Shown piece after piece: positions 16,288 to 24,760 of a stretch of 56,251 nucleotides of DNA. Both the position numbers and the translations under genes were made by a program. Position 1 is the first letter of the stretch; each line of letters begins with the position of its first letter. The stretch lies in contig CBDUXT010000030.1 in assembly GCA_965371245.1 (NCBI GenBank), positions 1-56,251 of the forward strand, given 5' to 3'. The DNA is from CBDUXT01 sp965371245. Its GTDB lineage: Bacteria > Planctomycetota > Phycisphaerae > UBA1845. The notes beneath the pieces were generated by a model that did not search any database, was not told the origin of the DNA, and saw nothing but the letters and a program-made list of their open reading frames with translations.

Positions 16288-16588
16288 ACGGTCCTCACGG
16301 GGTCACAAGAAAAACACATAATATCCGTCTGAGTGTGAGTTCAAGAAGAGTTCCTGCTATCCGAGCCGCGACCGTAAGGGAGCGGTCTTCGGCGGGACAG
16401 ATGAGCCGCTTTCAGACACGCCGCTCGGAAAAAGACTTCTTGAACACGCTCTGACACTTTCGGCACGTCTTCGAAGGCCGTTGGAAGAAGCTTCCATCTT
16501 CATCCCGTCGGCTCATCAAACGGGCCACGCCGTCGATATCCGCGCGGGCTTCAACCCCGCGGCTCGGTGCGGGAGAACGCAATAGGTG
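16288..16588. other. Intergenic region pyrG-kdsB
   Basis: Contains one copy of the 27-bp palindrome family (16540-16567) and the pyrG leader. A palindromic GAAGAAGCTTCCATCTTC stretch near 16484-16502 could form a weak hairpin. No gene seen. Confidence 0.4.
16540..16567. repeat. 27-bp palindrome CCGCGCGGGC family, copy 1
   Basis: CCGCGCGGGCT / ACCCCGCGGCTCGG, an imperfect hairpin just after the kdsB stop. Same family at 37470, 43057, 46545, 47302 and 53550. Confidence 0.75.
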
Positions 16589-17386
16589 CTAGACGACCGC
16601 ACGACTGCCTCCACAACCGGCGCGAAACCGGGCGACGAACGCGGCGTACTCTTCCGGCGTGTCCACCCCGACGGAGCGATGCGACACTCGAACGACGGCG
16701 ACCGACAGGCCCGCTTCGAGCCAGCGGAGCTGTTCGAGCGACTCGGCTGCCTCCAGCGTTCCGGTGGGAAATCGACCGCCGGTGATCGCCGGCAGCACGC
16801 CGGCGCGGAAGGCGTACACGCCCAGATGCAACAGCCATCGCGAGGGGTCGTCGATCGCCCCATCCGTGTCTCGCGCATAGGGGATGGGGCTCCTGGAAAA
16901 ATAGAGCGCACGTCCCGATTGATCCACCACGACCTTTACGCAGTTCGGATCGATGGGAGAGCCGGGCCCCTCTCGAGGGCCGTCGCGGTCGAACGGGACG
17001 GCCAGCGTTCCGATGCGATCGGCCGAATCCGTTTCCATCCGCTCGATCAGGCACGCCAGCCCATCTGGGTCGATCTCCGGCTCGTCGCCCTGAACGTTGA
17101 GCACCAGCTCCTCGGCACCCAAACCCAGCGCCTCGACCACCTCGGCCACGCGGTCGGTTCCGCTGACGTGGTCCGCCCGCGTGAGACGAACGTCGCCGCC
17201 GAAGGATTTCACAGCCTCGACGACCCGCGGGTCGTCCGCAGCCACGATGGTGCGGTCGATCGAAGTACAGCGGCGCACCTGTTCGCACACGTGCTGAATG
17301 AGGAACTTGCCGGTCTGGTTGGCGAGCGGTTTTCCGGGAAAGCGGGTAGAGGCGTATCGGGCCGGGATGATGGCGACGACCGCCAT
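16589..17386 (-). CDS. kdsB: 3-deoxy-manno-octulosonate cytidylyltransferase
   Basis: 265 aa, the normal length. It activates Kdo with CTP to CMP-Kdo for lipopolysaccharide. Motifs: IIPARYASTRFPGKPL (nucleotide-binding signature), HVSGTDRVAEV, LVLNVQGDEPEIDP (metal and CTP site), RSPIPYAR and HLGVYAFRAGVL, ESLEQLRWLE. ATG 17386 has GGGAAGG upstream; the longer frame is not needed. Its presence implies an outer membrane with Kdo. Upstream of pyrG on the same strand but separated by 300 bp. Confidence 0.95.
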   Translation of the reverse strand: MAVVAIIPARYASTRFPGKPLANQTGKFLIQHVCEQVRRCTSIDRTIVAADDPRVVEAVKSFGGDVRLTRADHVSGTDRVAEVVEALGLGAEELVLNVQGDEPEIDPDGLACLIERMETDSADRIGTLAVPFDRDGPREGPGSPIDPNCVKVVVDQSGRALYFSRSPIPYARDTDGAIDDPSRWLLHLGVYAFRAGVLPAITGGRFPTGTLEAAESLEQLRWLEAGLSVAVVRVSHRSVGVDTPEEYAAFVARFRAGCGGSRAVV

Positions 17387-17653
17387 TATCGCCTTCCCAT
17401 CAGGAGAAACTGTCGGTTTCGCGCTTGCACGGAGCAACTATAACGCCGGTCGGGTTGGCTGTCAAAACGCAGGAAGACGGTGCATCCGGGACGCGCCCTA
17501 CACGCTGACGGTCACGGGTTCTCTCGATCGCGCGCCCGACATTGGCGCCGGTGGCACGGGCCACTACGATTCCCCGGCGCGCGGTCGAGTCCCTTTCGGG
17601 CAATGTGATGCGTCCCGGCGGCCGGTTCATCGTTCTCTTCCGAGACGGATCCC

Positions 17654-19000
17654 ATGAACGCAAGGTGGTGGCTGACCGTTTTGATCCTGGCCGGCCTGAT
17701 CGCCGGGGTCGTCGTAGGGCACCTCCTCCACGACCCGTCGTTCCACATCTCGATGAGCGACAACGACCATGCGCACGCGACGGCCATCACGTTTTTCTAC
17801 TTCCTGGGCGATACGATCTTCCTCGGCCTCCTTCGGATGATCATCATCCCGCTGATCGCCACCAGCGTGATCGTCGGGGTCACCAGTGTGGGCGATTTCC
17901 GGGAGTTGGGAAAGATCGGGTCGGTTACCCTGCTTTACTACACGGTCACAATGCTGATCGCGACGACCATCGGGCTTGTTCTGGTGACCACGATCCGCCC
18001 GGGCGAGCGAATCTCGATCGAGCATCGCGTCGAGGCCAGCCAGACCTACGACGCCAGCGAGACCATCCGGACCGAAATCGAGAGCGGTCCCAAAGGGTTG
18101 GTCGGCGCGCTGCGGAACCTGACGCAGCAGATCATTCCAGGCAACATCATCGAGGCCGCCGCCGCCGGGCGAGGCCTGCCGGTCATCTTCTTCTCGATCC
18201 TCTTTGCGATCGTGCTGACCACGACCGGGGAGGGCGGACAGCGCATCGCCGAACTCGTGGGCGCGCTGTTCGAGGTCATCATGAAGCTCGTTCATGTCAT
18301 CATCTGGCTCACGCCGGTGGGGGTGTTCTCGCTCTTGGCGTGGACCGTGGCGCGAATCGGGCTGGGCGTGTTCGGCGAGGCCATCGGAAGTTACATGATC
18401 ACCGTGCTCGGCGGGCTCGCCATCCACGGGCTCATCGTCTTGCCGCTCATCTGCTGGCTGTTCGGTCGATGTAACCCCTTTCGGTACATGTACCAGTTGC
18501 GGCAGGCGATGATGACCGCCCTGGGTACGGACTCCTCGTCGGCCACCCTTCCCGTCACGATCGAATGCGTGACCGAACAGGCCGGGGTGAGCAAAAAGGC
18601 CGCGGGTTTCGTCCTGCCGCTGGGCGCCACCATCATCATGGACGGCACGGCGCTCTACGAGGCCGTCTGCGTGGTGTTTTTCGCCCAGGCCTACGGGATC
18701 GACCTGCCCTTCAGCACGCTCGTGCTTGTCGCCATCACCGCTACGTTTGCGGCGATTGGTGCGGCCGGCATCCCCAGCGCCGGGTTGGTGACCATGGTGA
18801 TTGTGATCGAAGCGGTCAATGGTACGCTGCAGGCGGGACCGGGCTCGCAGACGATACCGATCGCGGCCATCGGGTTGATCGTCGGCGTGGATCGGCTGCT
18901 GGATGTGTTTAGAACGGTGGTCAACGTGTGGGGCGACGCCGTCGGCGCGAAGCTCGTGGATCGAATCGACCGGCGGTCGGCGCCGGCTCCTGCAACCTAA
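17654..19000 (+). CDS. Dicarboxylate/amino acid:cation symporter (DAACS), first of a pair
   Basis: 448 aa. Glutamate-transporter fold with eight membrane helices and two hairpins. HP1 serine motif: GTDSSSATLPVT. TM7: LPLGATIIMDGTALYE. HP2: GAAGIPSAGLVTMV. TM8: GVDRLLDVFRTVVNVWGD. These transporters import aspartate, glutamate, succinate or similar acids with Na+ or H+. The TM7 NMDGT motif reads IMDGT, replacing the Asn that helps coordinate a cation, so coupling may differ. An inserted hydrophilic loop of about 50 residues follows TM3-4. A second DAACS gene begins 15 bp downstream. Confidence 0.92.
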   Translation: MNARWWLTVLILAGLIAGVVVGHLLHDPSFHISMSDNDHAHATAITFFYFLGDTIFLGLLRMIIIPLIATSVIVGVTSVGDFRELGKIGSVTLLYYTVTMLIATTIGLVLVTTIRPGERISIEHRVEASQTYDASETIRTEIESGPKGLVGALRNLTQQIIPGNIIEAAAAGRGLPVIFFSILFAIVLTTTGEGGQRIAELVGALFEVIMKLVHVIIWLTPVGVFSLLAWTVARIGLGVFGEAIGSYMITVLGGLAIHGLIVLPLICWLFGRCNPFRYMYQLRQAMMTALGTDSSSATLPVTIECVTEQAGVSKKAAGFVLPLGATIIMDGTALYEAVCVVFFAQAYGIDLPFSTLVLVAITATFAAIGAAGIPSAGLVTMVIVIEAVNGTLQAGPGSQTIPIAAIGLIVGVDRLLDVFRTVVNVWGDAVGAKLVDRIDRRSAPAPAT

Positions 19001-19014
19001 ATGGAAAACCCATC

Positions 19015-20307
19015 ATGTTGCGTATGAAGCTTCACTATCAGATTCTCATCGCGATGATCCTGGGCGCCGGAATCGGGCTGCCTCTGAACATCCTGGCCGA
19101 GATGGGGCGAATCGACGAGAGCTGGCCGCGCACAATCGCGGGGTACGGCCAGGGCGTCGGCAAGGTTTTCCTGCAACTGCTGTCGATGATCGTCGCGCCG
19201 CTGATTCTCACATCGCTTATCACCGGCATCACCGGCACCGGTAGCCTCAAGGGCTTGGGGAGAATGGGCGGGCGCACCATGGCCTACTATCTCTCGACGA
19301 GCATGATCGCCATCTTCACCGGCATCGTCGTCTTCAACCTCATTCAGCCCGGAAAGGGTGCGGACATGGGGTTGCTTCAGGAAGGGGCCGAACCGGTCGC
19401 GTCGGAGGTGATGGGCGGCGACCAGACCCTGGGGCAGACGATGTGGAACCAGGTGTTCAACCTGATCCCTTCGAACCCGTTCGCCTCGCTGGCCGACCCG
19501 AGCAACAAGTCGATCCTCGGCGTGATTTTCTTCGCCATTTTCTTTGGCGTCTGTATCACGGTGGTCGGCGGTGAGAAGGGCAAACGCATGGCCGGGCTGT
19601 TCTCGGCCGCGTTCGATGTGATGATGCGCATGACCATGGCCATCATCCGGCTTGCGCCACTGGGGGTCTTCGGGTTCATGCTATATGCCTCGGCCGGCAA
19701 GGGGCTGAGCGTTTTCCAGGCTTTGGGTTGGTACGTGCTGACGGTCGCGATCGCGCTCAGTGTCCACGCGTTCATCACGCTGCCGCTGCTTCTGAGGTTC
19801 CTGGCGAAGCGTTCGCCGCGGGAATACTTCCAGGCGATGTCGCCGGCGCTGCTGACCGCGTTCAGCACGGCCAGCAGTAACGGGACGCTACCCTTGACCC
19901 TGACCTGCGTCGAGGAGCGTGCCGGCATCCACAACCGCATCAGCTCGTTCGTTCTGCCGCTCGGGGCGACCATCAACATGGACGGAACCGCGCTGTATGA
20001 GGCGGTCGCGGTGCTGTTTATCGCCCAGGCCAGCGGACACGACTTCGGGATTGCCCAGCAGATGATCGTGGCGTTTACGGCCCTATTAGCCAGCGTGGGT
20101 GCCGCGGGTATACCACACGCCGGCACGGTGATGATGGTCGTCGTGCTCAGCGCGGTGGGGCTACCGATCGAATACGTCGGGCTGATACTGGCCGTCGACC
20201 GCGTCTTGGACATGTACCGCACGTCGATCAACGTATGGAGCGACTCGACGGCCTGTGCGGTGGTGGCGCGGTATGAGCTGCGGGAATCGACCGAAGCCGC
20301 GACCTGA
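19015..20307 (+). CDS. Dicarboxylate/amino acid:cation symporter (DAACS), second of a pair
   Basis: 430 aa, a paralogue of the gene just upstream. It has FSTASSNGTLPLT (HP1), LPLGATINMDGTALYE (canonical NMDGT in TM7), GAAGIPHAGTVMMV (HP2) and AVDRVLDMYRTSINVWSD (TM8). Likely inner-membrane uptake of C4-dicarboxylates or acidic amino acids with Na+ or H+. The ATG at 19015 gives a short cytoplasmic N-terminus; the longer frame overlaps the upstream gene. Same operon as the first symporter (14-bp gap), followed by an intrinsic terminator at 20375. A pair with one canonical and one altered motif could have divided ion or substrate preference, or act together. Confidence 0.92.
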   Translation: MLRMKLHYQILIAMILGAGIGLPLNILAEMGRIDESWPRTIAGYGQGVGKVFLQLLSMIVAPLILTSLITGITGTGSLKGLGRMGGRTMAYYLSTSMIAIFTGIVVFNLIQPGKGADMGLLQEGAEPVASEVMGGDQTLGQTMWNQVFNLIPSNPFASLADPSNKSILGVIFFAIFFGVCITVVGGEKGKRMAGLFSAAFDVMMRMTMAIIRLAPLGVFGFMLYASAGKGLSVFQALGWYVLTVAIALSVHAFITLPLLLRFLAKRSPREYFQAMSPALLTAFSTASSNGTLPLTLTCVEERAGIHNRISSFVLPLGATINMDGTALYEAVAVLFIAQASGHDFGIAQQMIVAFTALLASVGAAGIPHAGTVMMVVVLSAVGLPIEYVGLILAVDRVLDMYRTSINVWSDSTACAVVARYELRESTEAAT

Positions 20308-20373
20308 GCGGTAGCGACGGGACCGTGCCCAACAAGCCTGTTCAATCATGCCGCTTCACGCATTGAAAACGTA

Positions 20374-20426
20374 GGGCGGGCTATTGCCCGCCTTTTTGTA
20401 GTCGAAAGGCCGGCAATAGCCCGCCC
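20374..20426. repeat. 15-bp perfect inverted repeat containing the terminator
   Basis: GGGCGGGCTATTGCC (20374-20388) and its exact complement GGCAATAGCCCGCCC (20412-20426). Each arm is itself a hairpin. This MITE-like unit appears to supply the terminator; a related GGCGGGCAATGGTCCGCC occurs near 53524. Confidence 0.75.
20375..20397 (+). terminator. Intrinsic terminator after the symporter pair
   Basis: Stem GGCGGGC / GCCCGCC with loop TATT followed by TTTTT. It stands 68 bp after the second symporter stop. Strong rho-independent terminator by sequence. Confidence 0.85.
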
Positions 20427-20647
20427 GACCCGCATCGTCCGCGAACATCGCGTCTGGGCGTAACCCATCCGCCTCCGCCCTACACGCCGCAAGTCGCCGG
20501 AGCGTTTCCAAGAAAACGGCAATGAAGTAGCTGAACCGGCGTCGCGCACCATCCGATTGATCGTCCGGAGTTAAGATCGGGCGCGCGTCCGCGAGATCGT
20601 TTATCGGGCGTTTGGCGGCCGGGACAACCCTTCCAAGGGACAGCGAC

Positions 20648-21085
20648 ATGGTAACGGCAACCGAAACGGCGACCTACGACGTGGTGAGCGAAAGCTACGG
20701 GCGATGCCTGGCGACCGAGGCCTTCATCGAAACCTTCTATGACATTCTTATGGGGGGACGACCCGACGTGGCCGCGATGTTTGCTGAGACAGACTTCACG
20801 AAGCAGCGCCAACTCCTCCGCGCGGCGCTCGGTGTGATGTTGATGTTCCGTCGCGGCGACAACACGGCCCGGCTGTTGCTGGAGGGCATCCGCAAGTCGC
20901 ACAGTCGCCAACGCCTCAATGTTGAGCCCGAGCTCTACGGCTATTGGGTCGATAGCCTGACCCAGGCGATTGCCAAACATGACCCGCTCTTCTCGCCGGA
21001 CCTCGAGCGCGCCTGGCGTGCAGTCCTGGCGGGCGGAATCACGTTTATCCGCGACGGCTACGACATCGACTACCGTAGCGATTGA
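20648..21085 (+). CDS. Globin
   Basis: 145 aa single-domain globin. The helix pattern is recognisable: YDVVSESYGRCLATEAFIETFYDIL (A-B), then DVAAMFAETDFTKQRQLLRAAL with the conserved Phe of the CD corner, and KSHSRQRLNVEPELYGYWVDSL (F-G) with the proximal-type His (HSRQRLNV). It binds haem and probably handles O2 or NO; possible roles are sensing or nitrosative protection. ATG 20648 has AAGGGA upstream. It stands alone between a terminator and a convergent repeat element. Confidence 0.85.
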   Translation: MVTATETATYDVVSESYGRCLATEAFIETFYDILMGGRPDVAAMFAETDFTKQRQLLRAALGVMLMFRRGDNTARLLLEGIRKSHSRQRLNVEPELYGYWVDSLTQAIAKHDPLFSPDLERAWRAVLAGGITFIRDGYDIDYRSD

Positions 21086-21155
21086 GCGGGCTGCTGTCGG
21101 CGGCATTAGCGCCGTTTCCAGAAAGGTGGCTTGACTTTTCGCGCCTATGGTCGCT

Positions 21156-21236
21156 GGGTGGCATGGCCAAACGCAGCGCGGCCATGTACTGAGTGGGCCG
21201 ACGCATGCCCGCGCCGCCGGCTTGGGCATGCCGCCC
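21156..21236. repeat. Long inverted repeat, GGGTGGCATGG family (copy 2)
   Basis: Arms GGGTGGCATGGCC / GGGCATGCCGCCC. It sits between the convergent globin and PH-domain genes, so it may terminate both. Confidence 0.7.
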
Positions 21237-21258
21237 GACGCCGTCGGCTGCGCGGTTC

Positions 21259-21864
21259 CTACGTGGCCAACCGACGCTGGCCGCTTGCGCTGTGCATCGC
21301 GCGGCGGATTCGGGCTTCCACCTCGTCGGCCTGGACCACGAACCGCCAGGGTGGTGGTGTCGCGGCGGTGTCATCGGTTGCGAAGACGATCGTGCCCAAC
21401 CGCGCTAACTGCTCCGGCCCGGACCGGTGGACGCACGTGTCGTGAATGTCGATCAACGGACAGCCGTTGACCTGCGGTGATCGAACCCCCTGAATGTGGA
21501 TGATCCGGTGATTGGTCAGCACGTACCAGGTGGGCACCCAACGCACGACCGACGCCCCGAGCCGCGCGAAGGCGACCCACAGGATGAGTTGAGCGGTCGT
21601 GGTCAAGGAAAGCGCGGGCAGAGGACGCCGCAGCCAGACGAGCGCGACGGCCAGCAAGGCACACGTCACCATCCACGGGGCGGAATCGAGCAACGGGCGC
21701 CACATCGACGGCTTGACCGCCAGCAGGATGATCTCACCGCCGTCGATGGCACCGCCGGGGATCGTCGCCCAGGGCGCGGGCAGCTCCACGGTTTGGGTCG
21801 GTGCCTCCGCCGGTGCCGCTGAGAACCGTAGCGATCCCGTGCGTCTGGCAGGTGCCAAAATCAT
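21259..21864 (-). CDS. Membrane protein with bacterial PH domain
   Basis: 201 aa. Near residue 43 GEIILLAVKPSMWRPLL starts a bPH_2 (DUF304-like) layout: two membrane helices (APWMVTCALLAVALVWL, AQLILWVAFARLGASVV), then WYVLTNHRIIHIQGVRSP, PLIDIHDTCVHRSGPEQLARLGTIVFATDD, the beta-rich PH-like part. Typical members are membrane-anchored with unknown ligands. Its ATG overlaps the hpt stop (ATGA), so it is translated with hpt. The C-terminal residues approach repeat copy 2. Confidence 0.8.
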   Translation of the reverse strand: MILAPARRTGSLRFSAAPAEAPTQTVELPAPWATIPGGAIDGGEIILLAVKPSMWRPLLDSAPWMVTCALLAVALVWLRRPLPALSLTTTAQLILWVAFARLGASVVRWVPTWYVLTNHRIIHIQGVRSPQVNGCPLIDIHDTCVHRSGPEQLARLGTIVFATDDTAATPPPWRFVVQADEVEARIRRAMHSASGQRRLAT

Positions 21865-22418
21865 GTCACGCCATCCAGGTCTTGTGCGTTGGAACTGAGA
21901 ACCGCCACATGCGGCAGGTTGCGATAGAGCCCTTCGTAGTCGAGCCCGAACCCCACGACAAACACGTCGTCGATGTCGAACCCGGTGAAATCGACCGTCA
22001 CCTCGGGCGGCGCCTTGCCGGGCTTTCGCAGCAGAACCACCGTCCGGACTGTGCGGGGCTTGGCGCGCCGAACCTCGGCCTGAACCAGCGCGAGCGTCCG
22101 CCCGGTGTCGAGGATGTCATCGACGATCAACACGTCGCGCCCTCGAAGATCCGGCAAGGAAACGGATCCAAGCACTGCTCCGCGCGACTCGGTCGTCGCG
22201 CCGGCGTAGCTGGAGACCGTCATCAGGCCGATCCGCATTTTCATCGGCAACCGGCGGATCAGATCGGCGAGGAAAATGAGCGAACCCGCAAGCACCGCGA
22301 CCATCGTGATGCCCTGCGGCGTGTCGGCGTAGACATGGGAAATCTCACGCGCCAGCACTGTGATACGCCTTTTCAGCGCATCTTCGGAGATGAGCACCTC
22401 GCCAACGTCGCCGGGCAT
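21861..22418 (-). CDS. hpt: Hypoxanthine phosphoribosyltransferase
   Basis: 185 aa, normal length. It salvages hypoxanthine/guanine with PRPP to IMP/GMP. Motifs: VAVLAGSLIFLADLIRR (PPi loop region), SSYAGATTESRG (flexible loop), VLIVDDILDTGRTL (PRPP signature, exact for the family), and FVVGFGLDYEGLYRNLPHVAVL (purine-binding C-terminus). The ATG at 22418 gives the usual N-terminus; the long upstream open frame is a shadow of nadA. It lies 71 bp after nadA and overlaps the PH-domain gene, so nadA-hpt-PH form an operon. Confidence 0.93.
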   Translation of the reverse strand: MPGDVGEVLISEDALKRRITVLAREISHVYADTPQGITMVAVLAGSLIFLADLIRRLPMKMRIGLMTVSSYAGATTESRGAVLGSVSLPDLRGRDVLIVDDILDTGRTLALVQAEVRRAKPRTVRTVVLLRKPGKAPPEVTVDFTGFDIDDVFVVGFGLDYEGLYRNLPHVAVLSSNAQDLDGVT

Positions 22419-22489
22419 GCTTGCAATGATAACGAAATTGGGGCGGGATAGCGATGTGCCGACAGCGGAACCTGCCCGGTAGCGCGAAG

Positions 22490-23599
22490 CTACTTGATTG
22501 CGACCGGGTGTGTGGGGACGTTGGCCAGCATGCGCTCCAGGGCCAAGAGCGCGAGGCGGCGGGTCTCGGCGTCCACGCGGATGCGGTTCACCACGCGACC
22601 GGCGACCAGCTCGTCCAGGCACCACAGCAGATGTTTGGGATCGATGCGATACATCGTCGTGCATAGACACTGGATGCTCGCCAACGAGCGGACCGACTTG
22701 TCCGGGAACTGATCGGCCAGGCGGCTGACCAGATGCACCTCGGTTCCGATGGCCCATTTGGATCCCGATGGGGCGTCGCGGACGGTCTTGATGATGAACT
22801 CGGTGCTGCCGGCCAGGTCCGCCTTCTGCAGAACGTCCCAGGTACACTCGGGATGCACCAGGATCCGGTACTCCGGGTCGAGGCCGCGAATCTCGTCGCA
22901 CTGCGCGGGCGTGAAAAGGGTGTGTACGCTACAGTGCCCTTTCCACAGCAGAACCATGGCGCCCTCGACCTGTTGGGCGGTCAGACCGCCGCCGCGCTGA
23001 CGAGGGTCGAAGATCTCCATCCGGTCGAGCGGAATGTCCATGCCATAGGCGGTGTTTCGACCGAGGTGCTGATCCGGCAGGAACAGCACCTTGTCGCCGC
23101 AAGAGAAGGCCCATTCCAGAACGGACCGTGCGTTGCTGCTCGTGCAACAGGCCCCGCCGTGGGCGCCGCAGAACGCCTTGATCGAGGCGGCGGAGTTGAC
23201 GTACGTAATGGGGATGACGTTTGCGCGGCACTCATCGCTGAGAAACGCCCAGGCGTCTTCGAGCTGATCGAGGTCGGCCATGTCGGCCATGCTGCAACCC
23301 GCCGTCAGATCGGGCAGAATCACGGTGACGTCGTCGCCTGTCAGGATGTCGGCCGACTCGGCCATGAAGTGGACACCGCAAAAGACAATGAACGCGGCGT
23401 CCAGGTCGGCGCCGACCTGGGCGAGCTTCAGGCTGTCGCCGGTGAGGTCGGCGAAGCGTAGCACGTCGTCTTGTTGATAGTGATGACCCAGGATGGCCAG
23501 ACGCGACCCCAGAGCGAGCTTACGCTGGGCGATGGCGTCGGCCATCTCGTCTTCGGTCAGATCGTTGTACTTCGGCGGTAGCGGAGGCTGAAACAGCAT
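22490..23599 (-). CDS. nadA: Quinolinate synthase A
   Basis: 369 aa. It condenses iminoaspartate with dihydroxyacetone phosphate to quinolinate in NAD synthesis and carries a 4Fe-4S cluster. Visible: ILGHHYQQDDVLRFADLTGDSLKL (substrate site), VFCGVHFMAESADIL, LPDLTAGCSMAD, ITYVNSAASIKAFCG, CTSSNA, LFLPDQHLGRN, HPECTWDV (HPEC) and CLCTTMYRI. Cysteines at the three cluster positions are present. No nadB or nadC in the window. It heads an operon with hpt and the PH-domain gene. Confidence 0.95.
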   Translation of the reverse strand: MLFQPPLPPKYNDLTEDEMADAIAQRKLALGSRLAILGHHYQQDDVLRFADLTGDSLKLAQVGADLDAAFIVFCGVHFMAESADILTGDDVTVILPDLTAGCSMADMADLDQLEDAWAFLSDECRANVIPITYVNSAASIKAFCGAHGGACCTSSNARSVLEWAFSCGDKVLFLPDQHLGRNTAYGMDIPLDRMEIFDPRQRGGGLTAQQVEGAMVLLWKGHCSVHTLFTPAQCDEIRGLDPEYRILVHPECTWDVLQKADLAGSTEFIIKTVRDAPSGSKWAIGTEVHLVSRLADQFPDKSVRSLASIQCLCTTMYRIDPKHLLWCLDELVAGRVVNRIRVDAETRRLALLALERMLANVPTHPVAIK

Positions 23600-23935
23600 C
23601 GGCTCGTTACTCCCGAATCAAATCGACGACCCCGTCAGGGCGAATCCCAAGGTACTCTTCGGCGGGCGGTACCGGGCACGCTTGGATGCTTTCGTAGGCT
23701 TTGCCAGGCCTGTTCGCACCCGCGGCCACCCTACGTATTATAGGCTCCCCAGACCCGAGGCAACAGGCATGCCACGCGGTCGGGCGGCCGTGGTGGGTGC
23801 ATTACTGTATCGGGGCCGCGGAGGTGTCAGAGCAATGGGCGCAAGCCCGTTGACAATCTGACGTGGGTGTCCGCAGGCTGGCGCCTGCGGCTCTGACTCG
23901 GCGTACCCGTGCAGCACAGCTTAAGGATATTGGCC
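23600..23935. other. Intergenic region nadA - zinc-ribbon gene
   Basis: Divergent promoter region with a short form of the GGGTGCGTGAC/GTCAGAGC repeat family at 23826-23897. The ribosome site AAGGAT for the next gene lies near 23923. No gene seen. Confidence 0.4.
23826..23897. repeat. Multi-hairpin repeat, short copy of the MITE-like family
   Basis: GTCAGAGC and GCTCTGAC at the ends, with inner hairpins GGGC-GCAA-GCCC and CCGCAGGC-TG-GCGCCTGCGG. It matches the right half of the element at 28946-29068. Confidence 0.7.
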
Positions 23936-24760
23936 ATGACCAACGCAAAGAAGTCGGGCCGTCGCGTGCGGCACTGTCTCCTTGTCGTTGGAATCCTATA
24001 TATGCTGGCCGCGGTGGCGTGGATCGTTTGGCCTCTCATGGCCAGCCCGGGTTCCGGTTGGTTAGGATCCGCCGGACTTCTCGGGACCCCATTCGCCGTA
24101 CCCGACGTGCAAGAGTTCGGCTACACGTTGGGTATCGTGCCTATGCTTGGCCTCCTGATGCTCGCCCAATACGCGTTCCTTCGTCCAAGGCGGGTGCTTG
24201 CCATGCACCTGACTCAAGAAGGGAAACCGTTGCGGTCGGCAGTCATTGGGGCCGGCGCCATGGCGATGCTACTGACGGTGGGTGCGATCGCCCTCTTGCT
24301 TGAGTTGCCCGATTGGTGGGCGGTGGAATTGGATTCGGCGGACCACTGGCGCCTTGCCCTTAGGTCCTGGGGTGGGATGCTCGTCATTTGGGTCATTTGG
24401 GCCTGGGTCTTTTTCGTCTATTGGCGCCAGGGCGATCGCTACACCCAACTGGGTCGCATGCTCCGCGGTCTGATCGCGGGCAGCGTTCTGGAAGCCATCG
24501 TGGCCATACCCGTTCACATCTGGGCGACGCGGCAGCGCGAGTGCTACTGCGCGCGGGGCACGTACACGACGCTGGTCTTTTCCGGCGTGGTCCTTCTGTG
24601 GGCGTTCGGTCCGGGGATCATTCTGCTCTATCAGCGGGAGAAGTACCGTCAGGCCAAGCTGTTTCCTCTTTGCCTGCGCTGTGGCTACAACCTGCATGGC
24701 AACACCTCGGGGGTTTGTCCGGAGTGCGGGACGAAAACGCCGGTGGACCAGAGCCCATGA
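23936..24760 (+). CDS. Membrane protein with C-terminal zinc ribbon
   Basis: 274 aa. About six membrane segments: CLLVVGILYMLAAVAWIVW, YTLGIVPMLGLLMLAQYAF, SAVIGAGAMAMLLTVGAIALLL, GGMLVIWVIWAWVFFVYW, a possible one near AGSVLEAIVAIPVHI, and LVFSGVVLLWAFGPGIILLY. The cytoplasmic tail ends CLRCGYNLHGNTSGVCPECGTKTP, the planctomycete zinc-ribbon tag. The tag is known widely in the phylum; its role is not established. ATG 23936 has AAGGAT 8-9 bp upstream. Its stop overlaps the next ATG (ATGA). Confidence 0.75.
   Translation: MTNAKKSGRRVRHCLLVVGILYMLAAVAWIVWPLMASPGSGWLGSAGLLGTPFAVPDVQEFGYTLGIVPMLGLLMLAQYAFLRPRRVLAMHLTQEGKPLRSAVIGAGAMAMLLTVGAIALLLELPDWWAVELDSADHWRLALRSWGGMLVIWVIWAWVFFVYWRQGDRYTQLGRMLRGLIAGSVLEAIVAIPVHIWATRQRECYCARGTYTTLVFSGVVLLWAFGPGIILLYQREKYRQAKLFPLCLRCGYNLHGNTSGVCPECGTKTPVDQSP

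Larger units (their letters stand above)
20308..20647. other. Intergenic region symporters-globin
   Basis: Holds the terminator hairpin and inverted copy (20374-20426) and a further GTAGGGCGGA-like fragment on the minus strand near 20470-20485. The globin ribosome site AAGGGA lies at 20635. No gene seen. Confidence 0.5.

Noticed and set aside
14431..16332. Long plus-strand frames opposite pyrG
   Set aside because: No domain, no ribosome site, and the minus strand encodes a complete CTP synthase.
20356..20649. Minus-strand frames of 68-97 codons between the symporter and globin genes
   Set aside because: They run through inverted repeats and a terminator hairpin and show no protein features.
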